Source: Terracoccus sp. 273MFTsu3.1 (GTDB taxonomy: Bacteria > Actinomycetota > Actinomycetes > Actinomycetales > Dermatophilaceae). Taken from it: DNA of 64,000 nt. The translations under genes and the position numbers were made by a program. Below are positions 23,997 through 32,403 of the stretch, piece by piece; the stretch's first letter is position 1; every line of letters begins with the position of its first letter. The stretch lies in NCBI RefSeq assembly GCF_000383675.1, contig NZ_KB911820.1:992001-1056000 (forward strand), in the 5' to 3' direction. The notes under the pieces are model-generated. The model was given only the letters and a program-made list of their open reading frames with translations. It had not been told where the DNA came from and searched no databases.

Positions 23997-26215
23997 GCAG
24001 CGAGGCCGGCACCGGTGCGTCGGTCGGACGACTGCGCGCTGCGACGGTGTCCGATCTCGACCGCCTGCTCTCGTTGTGGGCGATCGTCTACGACGGGGGC
24101 GAGGGCGGCGAGGGCGGCGAGGGCGAGGGTGCCGCCTGGCGGCGCCACGCGCAGGACTGGTTCGTACGCGTCGTCGACGAGGGCGCCGTCGCTCGCTTCC
24201 CGGTGGTCGAGATGGACGGCGCCATCGTCGCGACGGCGATCGGCACGCTGGAGCTCGGCGTCCCCAACCCACACTGCGCTCGCGGCCGCACGGTGCGGCT
24301 CGCCAACGTCGTCACCGTGCCGGAGCAGCGCGGGCACGGGTTCGGCACCCTCCTCGTCGGCGACGTGCTCGAGTGGGCGCGGTCGATCGGCGCCGACCGC
24401 GTGGATCTCAGCGCGACGCCCGCCGGGCGGCGGCTCTACGAACGGCTCGGCTTCGCCCTGACGAGTGCGCCGAGGATGAAGCTCGTGCTCTGACGGTGTC
24501 AGCCCGTGCTCGACCTCCAGGCCGGGGCGCCGGTAGAGCTCGAGCCGGACGACCTCGGCCCGTCCGTCAGCCCGTCCGTCAGCCCGTCCGTCAGCCCGTC
24601 CGTCAGCCCGTCCGTCAGGCGGCCGTCGGCCTGCTCGGGGCCACGCAGCTGCTGGTGGCGGCATCGGGAGCATCGGGGGAGCGGTCGAGCCGTAGCGGTG
24701 CCCGGTCGGCGTCGTGGTGCGCACGGTGTGCGGGCGAGCGACGGTGACGCCGAGTCCGTCGTGCAGGACCTCCGAGCACCAGCCCGGCTCCTCCTTGACG
24801 AGGTTGCAGCGGACGCAGAGACCCTGGCCGTTGGCCGCGCTCGTCTGGCCACCGTCGGCATGCGGCTCGACGTGGTCGGCGTGCGCGATCGGTGCGTCGC
24901 ACCAGGGCGTCCGGCACGTGCCGTCGCGCGCGACGACGAAGCGGCGCAGGCCTGCCGGGAAGAGCCGACGGGCACTGTCCATCGCCACGAGCGTGCCCGT
25001 CGCAGGTTGCGTGAAGAGCCGCCGGATCCACGCCGTCGCACTCCCGCTACCAGGGCGGTCCTCCGGTCGGTCACCCGGAGCGCCGCCTGCTGCGGGGTCC
25101 GGAGTCCCGGCCTGACGGTCCGGGTCGAGCATCCGGCGGACCCAGCGGGCAGGGACGGGCCCGTAGCCGGGCACGTGGGCGGGAGTGTCGTCTCCCGCGA
25201 GCATCGCCCGGTCGGTGATGACGACCTGAACCTCGACCGGGACCTCGTCGGCCACGGACTGTCCGGTGACGAGCTCGACGAGCCGGTCGGCCATCTGCTG
25301 GCCCTTGCCGCGCTCGTCGCCGGCCGCCTTGCCGGACAGGGCCGCTCGCGTCAGGGCGGCATGCACCGCAACGGCCTGGGCGACGGGGAGCAGGGCAGTG
25401 ACGAGGGCCATGGCGTCGGGGACCGGTCGGATCGTGACCCGACGCTCGCTCTCGGCGGTGCGGCACCGCTCGACCGCGGCTGCCGCGTCGAGGCGGTCGG
25501 CGCACGCGCGGAGGCGACGCTCGAGCTCGCGGTCTCCCCATGAACCGACGTCCCCCGGGGCCGTGGGGTCGGTGAGGTCGAGGTGCGCCCCGACGACCTC
25601 GCAGTCGACCTGCGTCCTGAGGTGTGGGTCGAGGTGGCTCGTGCAGCGCACGACGATCTCGGCGCGACGCTCGTTGAGGACGCCGGCGCTGAGCGCTTCC
25701 AGCGTGTGGGGCAGGTGCTGCACCAGGGCGACCGACGCGTTCGCGAGTCGAGCACCCCGGGACGGTGACTCCCGTCGGGCGAGGCCGACCTGCGCCGACA
25801 CCCCGGTGCGCGACAGCGTCATCCGGCGTTCGGACCGCGACGGACCGCCGCGGCGGCCCGTCGTCCCGGACGGCAGTGGCTCGAGCTCCAGGGCGCACGC
25901 CCGGTCGCGGGCCGCCACCCAGTCGTCGAAGTCGCCGGCGTCGGAGCACGCCTGCGCCTCTGCCCGGAGACGTGTGGCGGCTCGAGCCTGCGACTCGACG
26001 AACTGTGCGGTCAGACGTGCCTGAGCCGCGGCGCACGCCGCCTTGGCCCGCTCGAGCCCGTCGATGGCCGAGATGAGGTCGGCGTCGTCGAGGTCTCCGC
26101 CGTCGATGCCCGCCACCCCGCGCAGCAGTGCGGACGTCCCGACGGCGGACGTGTCGACAGAGTCGCCGAGCGGGTGGGCTCTCCTCACGTCCGTGACGGC
26201 ATCCGATTCGAACAT
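23966..26215 (-). CDS. HNH endonuclease, DUF222 / 13E12-repeat family, with an aberrant C-terminal tail
   Basis: The open frame encodes 749 residues. The first ~560 match the DUF222-HNH family: a helical N-domain (LISAIDGLERAKAACAAAQA), the DUF222 core with ALSAGVLNERRAEIVV, and an HNH zinc-finger domain with CRTPWCDAPIAHADHVEPH and CVRCNLVKEEPGW. After RYGSTAPPMLPMP it enters a repeat (DGRA)n and then about 175 residues lying antisense to the GNAT gene and the purC end. A TGA in another frame at 24499-24501, just past the GNAT stop, suggests the natural end was lost by a frameshift. ATG 26215 fits a leaderless TTGTGG-N17-TAGAAT promoter. Confidence 0.75.
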   Translation of the reverse strand: MFESDAVTDVRRAHPLGDSVDTSAVGTSALLRGVAGIDGGDLDDADLISAIDGLERAKAACAAAQARLTAQFVESQARAATRLRAEAQACSDAGDFDDWVAARDRACALELEPLPSGTTGRRGGPSRSERRMTLSRTGVSAQVGLARRESPSRGARLANASVALVQHLPHTLEALSAGVLNERRAEIVVRCTSHLDPHLRTQVDCEVVGAHLDLTDPTAPGDVGSWGDRELERRLRACADRLDAAAAVERCRTAESERRVTIRPVPDAMALVTALLPVAQAVAVHAALTRAALSGKAAGDERGKGQQMADRLVELVTGQSVADEVPVEVQVVITDRAMLAGDDTPAHVPGYGPVPARWVRRMLDPDRQAGTPDPAAGGAPGDRPEDRPGSGSATAWIRRLFTQPATGTLVAMDSARRLFPAGLRRFVVARDGTCRTPWCDAPIAHADHVEPHADGGQTSAANGQGLCVRCNLVKEEPGWCSEVLHDGLGVTVARPHTVRTTTPTGHRYGSTAPPMLPMPPPAAAWPRAGRRPPDGRADGRADGRADGRADGRAEVVRLELYRRPGLEVEHGLTPSEHELHPRRTRQGEAEPFVEPPPGGRRAEIHAVGADRPRPLEHVADEEGAEPVPALLRHGDDVGEPHRAAASAVWVGDAELQRADRRRDDGAVHLDHREASDGALVDDAYEPVLRVAPPGGTLALAALAALAPVVDDRPQREQAVEIGHRRSAQSSDRRTGAGLAAQKVSPVSRS
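23993..24493 (+). CDS. GNAT family N-acetyltransferase (start uncertain)
   Basis: The frame encodes a GNAT domain of about 160 residues: GRLRAATVSDLDRLLSLWAI as strand one and helix one, VRLANVVTVPEQRGHGFGTL as the acetyl-CoA site, and RRLYERLGFALTSAPRMKLVL at the end. No ATG or GTG lies in a suitable place before strand one. The frame could start at a CTG overlapping the purC stop (23993); GTG 24047 would cut off strand one. A glycine-glutamate repeat (GGEGGEGGEGEG) near residue 35 is encoded by three copies of a 9-bp unit. The long HNH frame lies antisense to it; the GNAT motifs make this strand the more believable one. Confidence 0.65.
   Translation: MSSEAGTGASVGRLRAATVSDLDRLLSLWAIVYDGGEGGEGGEGEGAAWRRHAQDWFVRVVDEGAVARFPVVEMDGAIVATAIGTLELGVPNPHCARGRTVRLANVVTVPEQRGHGFGTLLVGDVLEWARSIGADRVDLSATPAGRRLYERLGFALTSAPRMKLVL
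24559..24618. repeat. 12-bp tandem repeat, five copies
   Basis: The unit CCCGTCCGTCAG is repeated five times without a mismatch. Read on the minus strand it encodes repeated Asp-Gly-Arg-Ala in the tail of the HNH protein. Twelve bases keep the reading frame, so copy-number change alone would not shift it. Confidence 0.95.
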
Positions 26216-26222
26216 GTGTTCC

Positions 26223-26251
26223 ATTCTAGGTGGATGTCACGTGCCCCACAA
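26223..26251 (-). promoter_or_regulatory. Predicted promoter of the HNH gene (TTGTGG-N17-TAGAAT), leaderless
   Basis: On the minus strand TTGTGG (26246-26251) and TAGAAT (26223-26228) are 17 bases apart. The -10 box is 7 bases before ATG 26215. This is one of the best promoter matches in the window. Confidence 0.65.
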
Positions 26252-26335
26252 TGCTTGTCCACAGCGAATTCCTCTGTCTGCCAGCGAATCTCCGGCGTCG
26301 ACCGCCCTGTCGGTGCTGACTGCGAGGATGGGCTC

Positions 26336-26905
26336 ATGTCGTCGCTTCCCGTGGCCGTCCCGGCCGGAGCTGTCAGTGGCCGGCCCCAGCCGGTCATCGA
26401 TGCAGGCACGGGGCTGAGCCTGCGCCCGTTCGTCGAGGCGGACGCCGACGTGCTCGTCCGGGCGTATGCCGACCCGGCCATCGAGCGGTGGCACCGTCGC
26501 ACCCTGACGCGTGAGGAGGCCCTCGAGTGGGTCCGCGGGCGGGCGTGGCACCGCTGGCAGGCCGAGACAGGGGCCGAGTGGGCCGTCGTCGCAGCGGGTG
26601 TCGTCGTCGGGAGGGTCGGTCTCCCGGCCCTGCACCTGGACGAAGGGGTCGCCGAGGTCGGCTACTGGGTGCTGCCCGAGGGCCGCGGCCGCGGCGTGGC
26701 CGGGCGGGCGCTCACCGCCATGACCGACTGGCTCTTCGACCTCGGGCTCCATCGCGTCGAGCTCATGCACTCGGTCCTCAACGAGCCGTCGTGTCGGGTG
26801 GCCCTGAAGAACGGCTTCGACCTCGAGGGCACTCGCCGGTCAGCCCTGCTGCACCCCGACGGATGGCACGACATGCACCTCCACGCCCGGCTCGCTCCGG
26901 ACTGA
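26336..26905 (+). CDS. GNAT family N-acetyltransferase, RimJ/RimL type
   Basis: The 189-residue protein has a full GNAT domain: GLSLRPFVEADADVLVRAY, EEALEWVRGRAWHRWQAET, then AEVGYWVLPEGRGRGVAGRAL as the acetyl-CoA site, and HRVELMHSVLNEPSCRVALK. The pattern is that of ribosomal-protein or small-molecule acetyltransferases; the substrate is unknown. ATG 26336 is preferred over upstream in-frame codons because the domain starts soon after it; GAGGAT lies 6 bases upstream. It is divergent from the HNH gene and convergent with the acetyltransferase-nucleotidyltransferase fusion gene. Confidence 0.87.
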   Translation: MSSLPVAVPAGAVSGRPQPVIDAGTGLSLRPFVEADADVLVRAYADPAIERWHRRTLTREEALEWVRGRAWHRWQAETGAEWAVVAAGVVVGRVGLPALHLDEGVAEVGYWVLPEGRGRGVAGRALTAMTDWLFDLGLHRVELMHSVLNEPSCRVALKNGFDLEGTRRSALLHPDGWHDMHLHARLAPD

Positions 26906-26928
26906 CCACCCGGGCTGACGCCACGGGG

Positions 26929-28203
26929 TCACTGCTCGTCAGAGGCCGTGGACCCGAGGATGGCGCGGCTGGTGCGGGTGACGAAGGCGCTGACCTGCGC
27001 GAACCGGCCCTCCGCGCCGTCCGAGCCGCCCTCGTACCACCAGTCCCGCGCCCACTCGACGAGGTCGGCGTCCGAGGGTCGCTCCGCCATGAAGCGGTCG
27101 GCCGCGGCGCGTTTCGACAGCTGCTCGCCCTCGACGACCGCACACCAGGCCCGACAGATGGAGAGCACGGAGTACGCCTGTGCGCCAATGGTCTTCATGC
27201 TCTCGACCCACGTCGGCCAGTCGCGGACGTGGTCGAGCAGAGCATCGCGGACGGCATGGGCCGACACGGCGGGGAGCACCTCGGAGGCCTCCGGCCCCAC
27301 GAGTCGGCGACCCGTCCGGCGTACCGCCGACCACGTGACGACCCGGTGCGACGTCGCCGGCAGCAGGTGCAGCTCCTCGCCGGGGCTGATCCGCATGATG
27401 GCGTCGGGGGGGCCGGCCTCGGACGTCTCCGGCGCCCCGGATGCGTACGACTCCACCGTGGAGCGCGCGACCGTCTCGACCTCGATCCGACCACGCCAGC
27501 CCGGGTGCCGCCCCTCCAGCGCGGCGAGCACCGGCGCGACGGCAGCCAGCATCGCGTCATCGGGCGGCCGCGCGACGACGGCGAGCACATCGAGGTCGCT
27601 GCGCGCGGGTGAGAAGTCGCCCACCACGAGCGAACCGTGGGCGTAGAGCCCCAGCAGGTCCCCGCCGAGGGTGGAGGCCAGGCCCACCGCGAGGTCGCCG
27701 AGCACGGCGGACGTCCCGACTCCGCGCACCATGACGATCCGTCGCCCGAGCCCGTCCAGACCCAGGTGTCGCTCCGTCTCGCGCAGCGCGCCCAGCCCCG
27801 GACCGAGGTCGGTGAGCTCGACGAACCCGCGACCCGCGTAGAACGGCGCGTTCCACGGCACGTCGGCGAACGTGCACAGCGTCATCACCTCGGAGCCGTC
27901 TCGCGCCGCCCAGACCGCGGCGGACTCGACCAACGCCGTCCCCAGCCCTTGGCGCATCTCCGCCGGTTGCACGGCCAGCTGCTCGAGGTGGGCCTGGCCG
28001 TCGACGTGCTCGATCCGGGCGAAGCCGACCGCGGGGTCGCCCACCACGAGCACGGCGGCAGCCCGGGCCAGCTCGTCCACGGTCGTGGCCGCCGGGGGCA
28101 GCGGCCCGATGCGCTGGGTCGCGAAGAGGGAGTCCGCCTCCGCCTCGAGCCCGGGCAGCCGGTCGAGGTCGCTGGAGAGGGCGGGGCGCACGACGTGGGA
28201 CAC
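26929..28203 (-). CDS. GNAT acetyltransferase fused to an AadA-like nucleotidyltransferase
   Basis: This 424-residue protein has two catalytic-type domains in one frame. Residues 1 to ~160 are a GNAT domain (VVRPALSSDLDRLPGLEAEA; acetyl-CoA region VQPAEMRQGLGTALVESAAV; FYAGRGFVELTDLG). Residues ~170-424 are an ANT(3'')/(9)-type nucleotidyltransferase with the polymerase-beta motif GSLVVGDFSPARSDLDVLAV, giving G-S-x9-D-x-D, and a C-terminal helical DUF4111-like region (AYSVLSICRAWCAVVEGEQLSKRAAA). Each half resembles aminoglycoside-modifying enzymes, but intrinsic resistance is only a hypothesis. GTG 28203 follows CAGGGT by 6 bases. No break is seen at the domain junction. Confidence 0.8.
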   Translation of the reverse strand: MSHVVRPALSSDLDRLPGLEAEADSLFATQRIGPLPPAATTVDELARAAAVLVVGDPAVGFARIEHVDGQAHLEQLAVQPAEMRQGLGTALVESAAVWAARDGSEVMTLCTFADVPWNAPFYAGRGFVELTDLGPGLGALRETERHLGLDGLGRRIVMVRGVGTSAVLGDLAVGLASTLGGDLLGLYAHGSLVVGDFSPARSDLDVLAVVARPPDDAMLAAVAPVLAALEGRHPGWRGRIEVETVARSTVESYASGAPETSEAGPPDAIMRISPGEELHLLPATSHRVVTWSAVRRTGRRLVGPEASEVLPAVSAHAVRDALLDHVRDWPTWVESMKTIGAQAYSVLSICRAWCAVVEGEQLSKRAAADRFMAERPSDADLVEWARDWWYEGGSDGAEGRFAQVSAFVTRTSRAILGSTASDEQ

Positions 28204-28331
28204 GCAGCCACCCTGCCAGCCGGGAGAGTGGCTGTCGTATGCGTTTCGCGGACTCGGCGAGCGTCAGCATCTTCCCGAGCCGGACGGCATACGCACGCTG
28301 TCGCGCGGTGCCGCTGTGGGACGCTTGGCGC

Positions 28332-28961
28332 ATGACCGAGCCCGTCGCCGACGCCACCTCCGACGCCCCCGCCGAGCGCTACCTGCTTCGCCAGAAGCTG
28401 ACGATGATGGTCAACCGTTATGAGATCGTCCGTCAGGACGAGTTCGGCAAGGAGCTCGGGCTGCTGTGCTTCGCCGAGCAGAAGCGGATGGCCGCCAAGG
28501 AGCAGGTGACCTTCTACACCGACTCGGCCAAGACCCACCCGCTCTTCGGTTTCAAGGCCCGCAAGCGCATCGACCTCGGCTCCGGCTACGACGTCACCGA
28601 CAGCCAGGGCCAGCCGATCGGCTGGTTCAAGAAGCAGTTCAAGGCCTCGCTCGTGAACTCGACCTGGACGCTCGGAGTCCCCGACGGACGCGAGTTCGTC
28701 GGCAGGGAGCGCAACGCCAAGATCGCCGTCGTGCGCCGCCTCTGGGACATCGTTCCCGTCGTCGGCGACATCCCCGTGCCGTTCCTCTTCCACTTCGACT
28801 TCGTCGCCGAGGACGGGTCGGTCGCGCTCACCTCGACGAAGAAGGCCGGCGTCAAGGACGTCTACCACGTGACCCTCCCGGCGCTCGCCGACGGCAAGCC
28901 CATCGACTGGCGCGTCGGCATGGCGATGGCCGTCGCGCTCGACGCCCTGCAGTCGCGCTGA
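28332..28961 (+). CDS. LURP-one-related / phospholipid scramblase-like protein
   Basis: The 209-residue protein resembles the LURP-one-related (Tubby-like) beta-barrel family. It has RYLLRQKLTMMVNRYEIVRQ near the N-terminus, and repeated strand pairs such as KRIDLGSGYDVTDSQGQPIG and NSTWTLGVPDGREFVGRE. A hydrophobic region, VVGDIPVPFLFHFDFV, precedes the C-terminal helix VGMAMAVALDAL, which packs in the barrel in Tubby-like folds. Function in bacteria is unknown; a membrane or phosphoinositide association is only suggested by the fold. GACGCT lies 6 bases before ATG 28332. Confidence 0.8.
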   Translation: MTEPVADATSDAPAERYLLRQKLTMMVNRYEIVRQDEFGKELGLLCFAEQKRMAAKEQVTFYTDSAKTHPLFGFKARKRIDLGSGYDVTDSQGQPIGWFKKQFKASLVNSTWTLGVPDGREFVGRERNAKIAVVRRLWDIVPVVGDIPVPFLFHFDFVAEDGSVALTSTKKAGVKDVYHVTLPALADGKPIDWRVGMAMAVALDALQSR

Positions 28962-28992
28962 GACGCTGTCGGGGGGCCCGCACGGCGCCCGA

Positions 28993-28998
28993 TAGACT
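28993..28998 (+). promoter_or_regulatory. Possible -10 box of the purSQL operon
   Basis: TAGACT lies 57 bases before the purS ATG, leaving a short leader that contains GGGAGAAG as ribosome binding site. No good -35 box is seen at 16-18 bases. Confidence 0.4.
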
Positions 28999-29055
28999 CT
29001 GGCCGTCCCTCGGGACGCCTCCATCCCCCATCCAGCGCAGGGAGAAGCACCACTG

Positions 29056-29397
29056 ATGGGAAGCATCGTCGTCGACGTCATGCTCAAGCCCGAGATCCTC
29101 GACCCCCAGGGGCAGGCCGTCGGTGGCGCACTGCCGCGACTCGGGTTCAACGGTTTCACCGACGTCCGTCAGGGCAAGCGCTTCGTGCTCACCGTCGACG
29201 GTGACGTCACGGACGAGCACCTCGCCGCGGCCCGGGAGGCCGCCGAGACCCTGCTCTCCAACCCCGTCATCGAGGACGTCGTCTCGGTGCACGTGCTCGA
29301 CGAGAGCGCTGCAGACGAGACCCCGGCGGACGAGGCCGACGCTCCTGCAGAGGACGCCGACGGCGAGCCCGACGACGCGGAGGACGGCGAGCAGTGA
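29056..29397 (+). CDS. purS: Phosphoribosylformylglycinamidine synthase subunit PurS
   Basis: This is the small bridging subunit of the three-protein FGAM synthase (PurS-PurQ-PurL), which converts FGAR to FGAM. The first ~82 residues are a normal PurS ([53 protein letters not shown]). About 31 further residues form a very acidic Asp/Glu/Ala-rich tail ([20 protein letters not shown]) not needed for the fold. GGGAGAAG precedes the ATG. The stop overlaps the purQ GTG start, so the subunits are translationally coupled. Confidence 0.95.
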   Translation: MGSIVVDVMLKPEILDPQGQAVGGALPRLGFNGFTDVRQGKRFVLTVDGDVTDEHLAAAREAAETLLSNPVIEDVVSVHVLDESAADETPADEADAPAEDADGEPDDAEDGEQ

Positions 29398-30089
29398 GGA
29401 TCGGCGTCGTCACGTTCCCCGGCTCGCTCGACGACCGTGACGCGGCGCGCGCCGTCCGTGAGTGCGGTGGCGAGGCCGTCCCGCTCTGGCACGGCGACGC
29501 GGACCTCAAGGGCGTCGACGCGGTCATCCTGCCCGGCGGCTTCTCCTACGGCGACTACCTCCGGTGCGGCGCCATCGCCCGCTTCGCGCCGGTCATGGAC
29601 GCCCTCGTGCCCGCGGCCCGGGGCGGTCTGCCCGTCCTCGGCATCTGCAACGGCTTCCAGGTGCTCACCGAGAGCCACCTGCTCCCCGGCGCGCTGATCC
29701 GCAACGACCACCGCAAGTTCAACTGCGTCGACCAGCGGCTCGTCGTCGAGAACACCTCCACCGACTGGACCTCAGACTTCGAGGCCGGCCAGGAGATCAC
29801 GATCGTCCTCAAGAACGGCGAGGGCGGCTTCGTCGCCGACGAGAAGACGCTCGACACGCTCGAGGGCGAGGGCCGCGTCGTCTTCCGCTACGTCCCCGAC
29901 GCCCAGGGCCGCAACCCCAACGGCTCGTACCGCCACATCGCCGGCATCACGAACGAGCGCGGCAACGTCGTCGGGCTCATGCCGCACCCGGAGCACGCGG
30001 TGGAGGAGGGCTACGGCCCGAGCCTCGACGGCCGCGGCTTCTTCACCTCGATCATCAAGCAGACCCTCGAGAGCGCAGCCACCGCATGA
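29394..30089 (+). CDS. purQ: Phosphoribosylformylglycinamidine synthase subunit PurQ (glutaminase)
   Basis: This 231-residue class I glutamine amidotransferase supplies ammonia to PurL. It shows [31 protein letters not shown] (oxyanion region), the nucleophile elbow [13 protein letters not shown] with catalytic Cys at about residue 86, and [12 protein letters not shown] with the catalytic His and Glu. The GTG start overlaps the purS stop and the stop overlaps the purL ATG (ATGA), giving a tightly coupled three-gene operon. Confidence 0.97.
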   Translation: MRIGVVTFPGSLDDRDAARAVRECGGEAVPLWHGDADLKGVDAVILPGGFSYGDYLRCGAIARFAPVMDALVPAARGGLPVLGICNGFQVLTESHLLPGALIRNDHRKFNCVDQRLVVENTSTDWTSDFEAGQEITIVLKNGEGGFVADEKTLDTLEGEGRVVFRYVPDAQGRNPNGSYRHIAGITNERGNVVGLMPHPEHAVEEGYGPSLDGRGFFTSIIKQTLESAATA

Positions 30090-32386
30090 GCGACACCCAG
30101 ACCGCGCCCCTCCTCGACACCGTCGAGCACGCCGCCGCCACGCCCGACGTCGAGCAGCCGTGGGCCGAGCTCGGCCTCAAGGTCGACGAGTACGCCAACA
30201 TCCGCGAGATCATCGGGCGCCGTCCGACCATCGCCGAGCTCGCGATGTACTCCGTCATGTGGAGCGAGCACTGCTCCTACAAGTCGAGCAAGATCCACTT
30301 CTCCCTCTGGGGCGAGAACACCACCGACGAGATGCGCGAGAAGCTCCTCGTCGGCATCGGCGAGAACGCCGGCGTCGTCGACATCGGCGACGGCTGGGCG
30401 GTCACCTTCAAGGTCGAGTCGCACAACCACCCGTCCTACGTCGAGCCCTACCAGGGCGCCGCGACCGGCGTCGGCGGCATCATCCGCGACATCATGTCGA
30501 TGGGTGCCCGCCCGATCGCCGTCATGGACCCGCTCCGCTTCGGCAACCTGCACCACCCCGACACCCAGCGCGTCCTGCCGGGCGTGGTCGCGGGCGTCGG
30601 CGGCTACGGCAACTGCATCGGCCTGCCCAACATCGGCGGCGAGGTCGTCTTCGACGACTGCTACCAGGGCAACCCGCTCGTCAACGCCCTCTGCGTCGGC
30701 GCCATGCGCATCGAGGACATCCACCTCGCCAAGGCGTCCGGTCCCGGCAACAAGGTCATCCTCTTCGGTGCCAAGACCGGCGGCGACGGCATCGGCGGCG
30801 TCTCGGTGCTCGCGTCCGAGACGTTCGACGAGGGCGGCCCGGCCAAGCGCCCCGCCGTCCAGGTCGGCGACCCCTTCGCCGAGAAGGTGCTCATCGAGTG
30901 CTGCCTCGACCTCTACGCGGCCGGCGTCGTCGACGGCATCCAGGACCTCGGCGGTGCCGGGCTCTCCTGTGCCACCAGCGAGCTCGCCTCCAACGGTGAC
31001 GGCGGCATGCAGGTCGAGCTCTCGCTCGTCCCGCTGCGCGACGCGAGCCTGCAGCCGCAGGAGATCCTCATGTCGGAGTCGCAGGAGCGCATGATGGCGG
31101 TCGTCGAGCCGAAGCACCTCGACGAGTTCATGGCCATCACCGACAAGTGGGACGTCGAGGCCACCGTCATCGGCGAGGTCACCGACGGCGACCACCTCGT
31201 CATCACCTGGCACGGCGAGGTCATCGTCGACGTGCCGCCGCGCTCGGTCGCCCACGAGGGCCCGACGTACAACCGCCCGCTGGCCCGGCCGGCATACCTC
31301 GACGGACTCAACGCCGCGGGCACGGCCGAGCTGGCCAAGCCGCAGACGGGCGAGGAGATCCGGGCACAGCTGCTGACGCTGGTCGGCTCGCCCAACCTCT
31401 GCGACAAGTCGTGGATCACCGACCAGTACGACCGCTACGTGCTCGGCAACACCGCCCTCGCGCAGCCCGATGACTCGGGCGTCGTGCGCGTCGACGAGGC
31501 AACCGGCCGCGGCGTCGCCGTGTCGACCGACTGCAACGGCCGCTTCGCCAAGCTCGACCCGTACGCCGGTGCGCAGCTCGCGCTCGCCGAGGCCTACCGC
31601 AACGTCGCCACCGCCGGTGCCGCCCCGCTCGCCGTCACCGACTGCCTCAACTTCGGCTCGCCGGAGGACCCGGGCGTCATGTGGCAGTTCCGTGAGGCCA
31701 TCCGTGGCATCGCCGAGGGGTGCCGCTTCCTCGGCATCCCCGTCACCGGCGGCAACGTGTCGTTCTACAACCAGACCGGCGACGTCGCGATCCACCCGAC
31801 GCCCGTCATCGGCGTGCTCGGGGTCATGGACGACGTCTCCAAGCGCTCCGGCTCGGGTTTCCGCAGCGACGACGCGCACGTCTACCTCCTCGGCACGACG
31901 CGCGACGAGCTCGACGGGTCCGAGTGGGCGCACGTCATCCACAAGCACCTCGGCGGGCTCCCGCCGAAGGTCGACCTCGCGGCCGAGCAGGCCCTCGGTC
32001 GGGTCCTCGTCGAGGCGGCGCGCGCCGGCATCGTCGAAGCGGCCCACGACCTGTCGGAGGGTGGCCTCGCCATCGCCCTCGCCGAGGCGTGCATGCGCCA
32101 CGGCGTCGGGGTCACCGTCGACGGACTCGACGCGATCGGTGCCGACGCCGAGGGCAACTCCCTCGACGCCTTCACGGCGCTCTTCTCCGAGTCGAGCGCC
32201 CGCGCGCTCGTTGCGGTGCCGGCCGGTCACGCGGCCGAGTTCGAGGCGATGCTCGGCGACGTGCCGCACGCGCGCATCGGCGCGACGGGTGGGCGCGACC
32301 TCGACGTCGTCGGCCACTTCTCCGTGTCGGTCGCCGAGCTCAAGTCGGCGCACGAGTTCACGCTCCCGGCGGTCTTCGGCTCCTGA
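30086..32386 (+). CDS. purL: Phosphoribosylformylglycinamidine synthase subunit PurL
   Basis: The 766-residue ATP-dependent synthetase subunit is of the small (PurS/PurQ-dependent) type. Motifs include [15 protein letters not shown] near residue 60, [63 protein letters not shown], and in the second half [17 protein letters not shown] and [13 protein letters not shown]. The long upstream extension of the frame is rejected in favour of ATG 30086, which overlaps the purQ stop. A hairpin just after the stop ends the operon. Confidence 0.97.
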   Translation: MSDTQTAPLLDTVEHAAATPDVEQPWAELGLKVDEYANIREIIGRRPTIAELAMYSVMWSEHCSYKSSKIHFSLWGENTTDEMREKLLVGIGENAGVVDIGDGWAVTFKVESHNHPSYVEPYQGAATGVGGIIRDIMSMGARPIAVMDPLRFGNLHHPDTQRVLPGVVAGVGGYGNCIGLPNIGGEVVFDDCYQGNPLVNALCVGAMRIEDIHLAKASGPGNKVILFGAKTGGDGIGGVSVLASETFDEGGPAKRPAVQVGDPFAEKVLIECCLDLYAAGVVDGIQDLGGAGLSCATSELASNGDGGMQVELSLVPLRDASLQPQEILMSESQERMMAVVEPKHLDEFMAITDKWDVEATVIGEVTDGDHLVITWHGEVIVDVPPRSVAHEGPTYNRPLARPAYLDGLNAAGTAELAKPQTGEEIRAQLLTLVGSPNLCDKSWITDQYDRYVLGNTALAQPDDSGVVRVDEATGRGVAVSTDCNGRFAKLDPYAGAQLALAEAYRNVATAGAAPLAVTDCLNFGSPEDPGVMWQFREAIRGIAEGCRFLGIPVTGGNVSFYNQTGDVAIHPTPVIGVLGVMDDVSKRSGSGFRSDDAHVYLLGTTRDELDGSEWAHVIHKHLGGLPPKVDLAAEQALGRVLVEAARAGIVEAAHDLSEGGLAIALAEACMRHGVGVTVDGLDAIGADAEGNSLDAFTALFSESSARALVAVPAGHAAEFEAMLGDVPHARIGATGGRDLDVVGHFSVSVAELKSAHEFTLPAVFGS

Positions 32387-32403
32387 GCCCCGGCCTCAGC
32401 TCG

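Noticed and set aside
24559-24618. Possible CRISPR or binding-site array
   Set aside because: It is a perfect 12-bp tandem repeat inside a coding frame, best explained as a minisatellite.
30011-32353. 780-codon frame antisense to purL
   Set aside because: purL is unmistakable on the other strand; the antisense product is a composition artefact.
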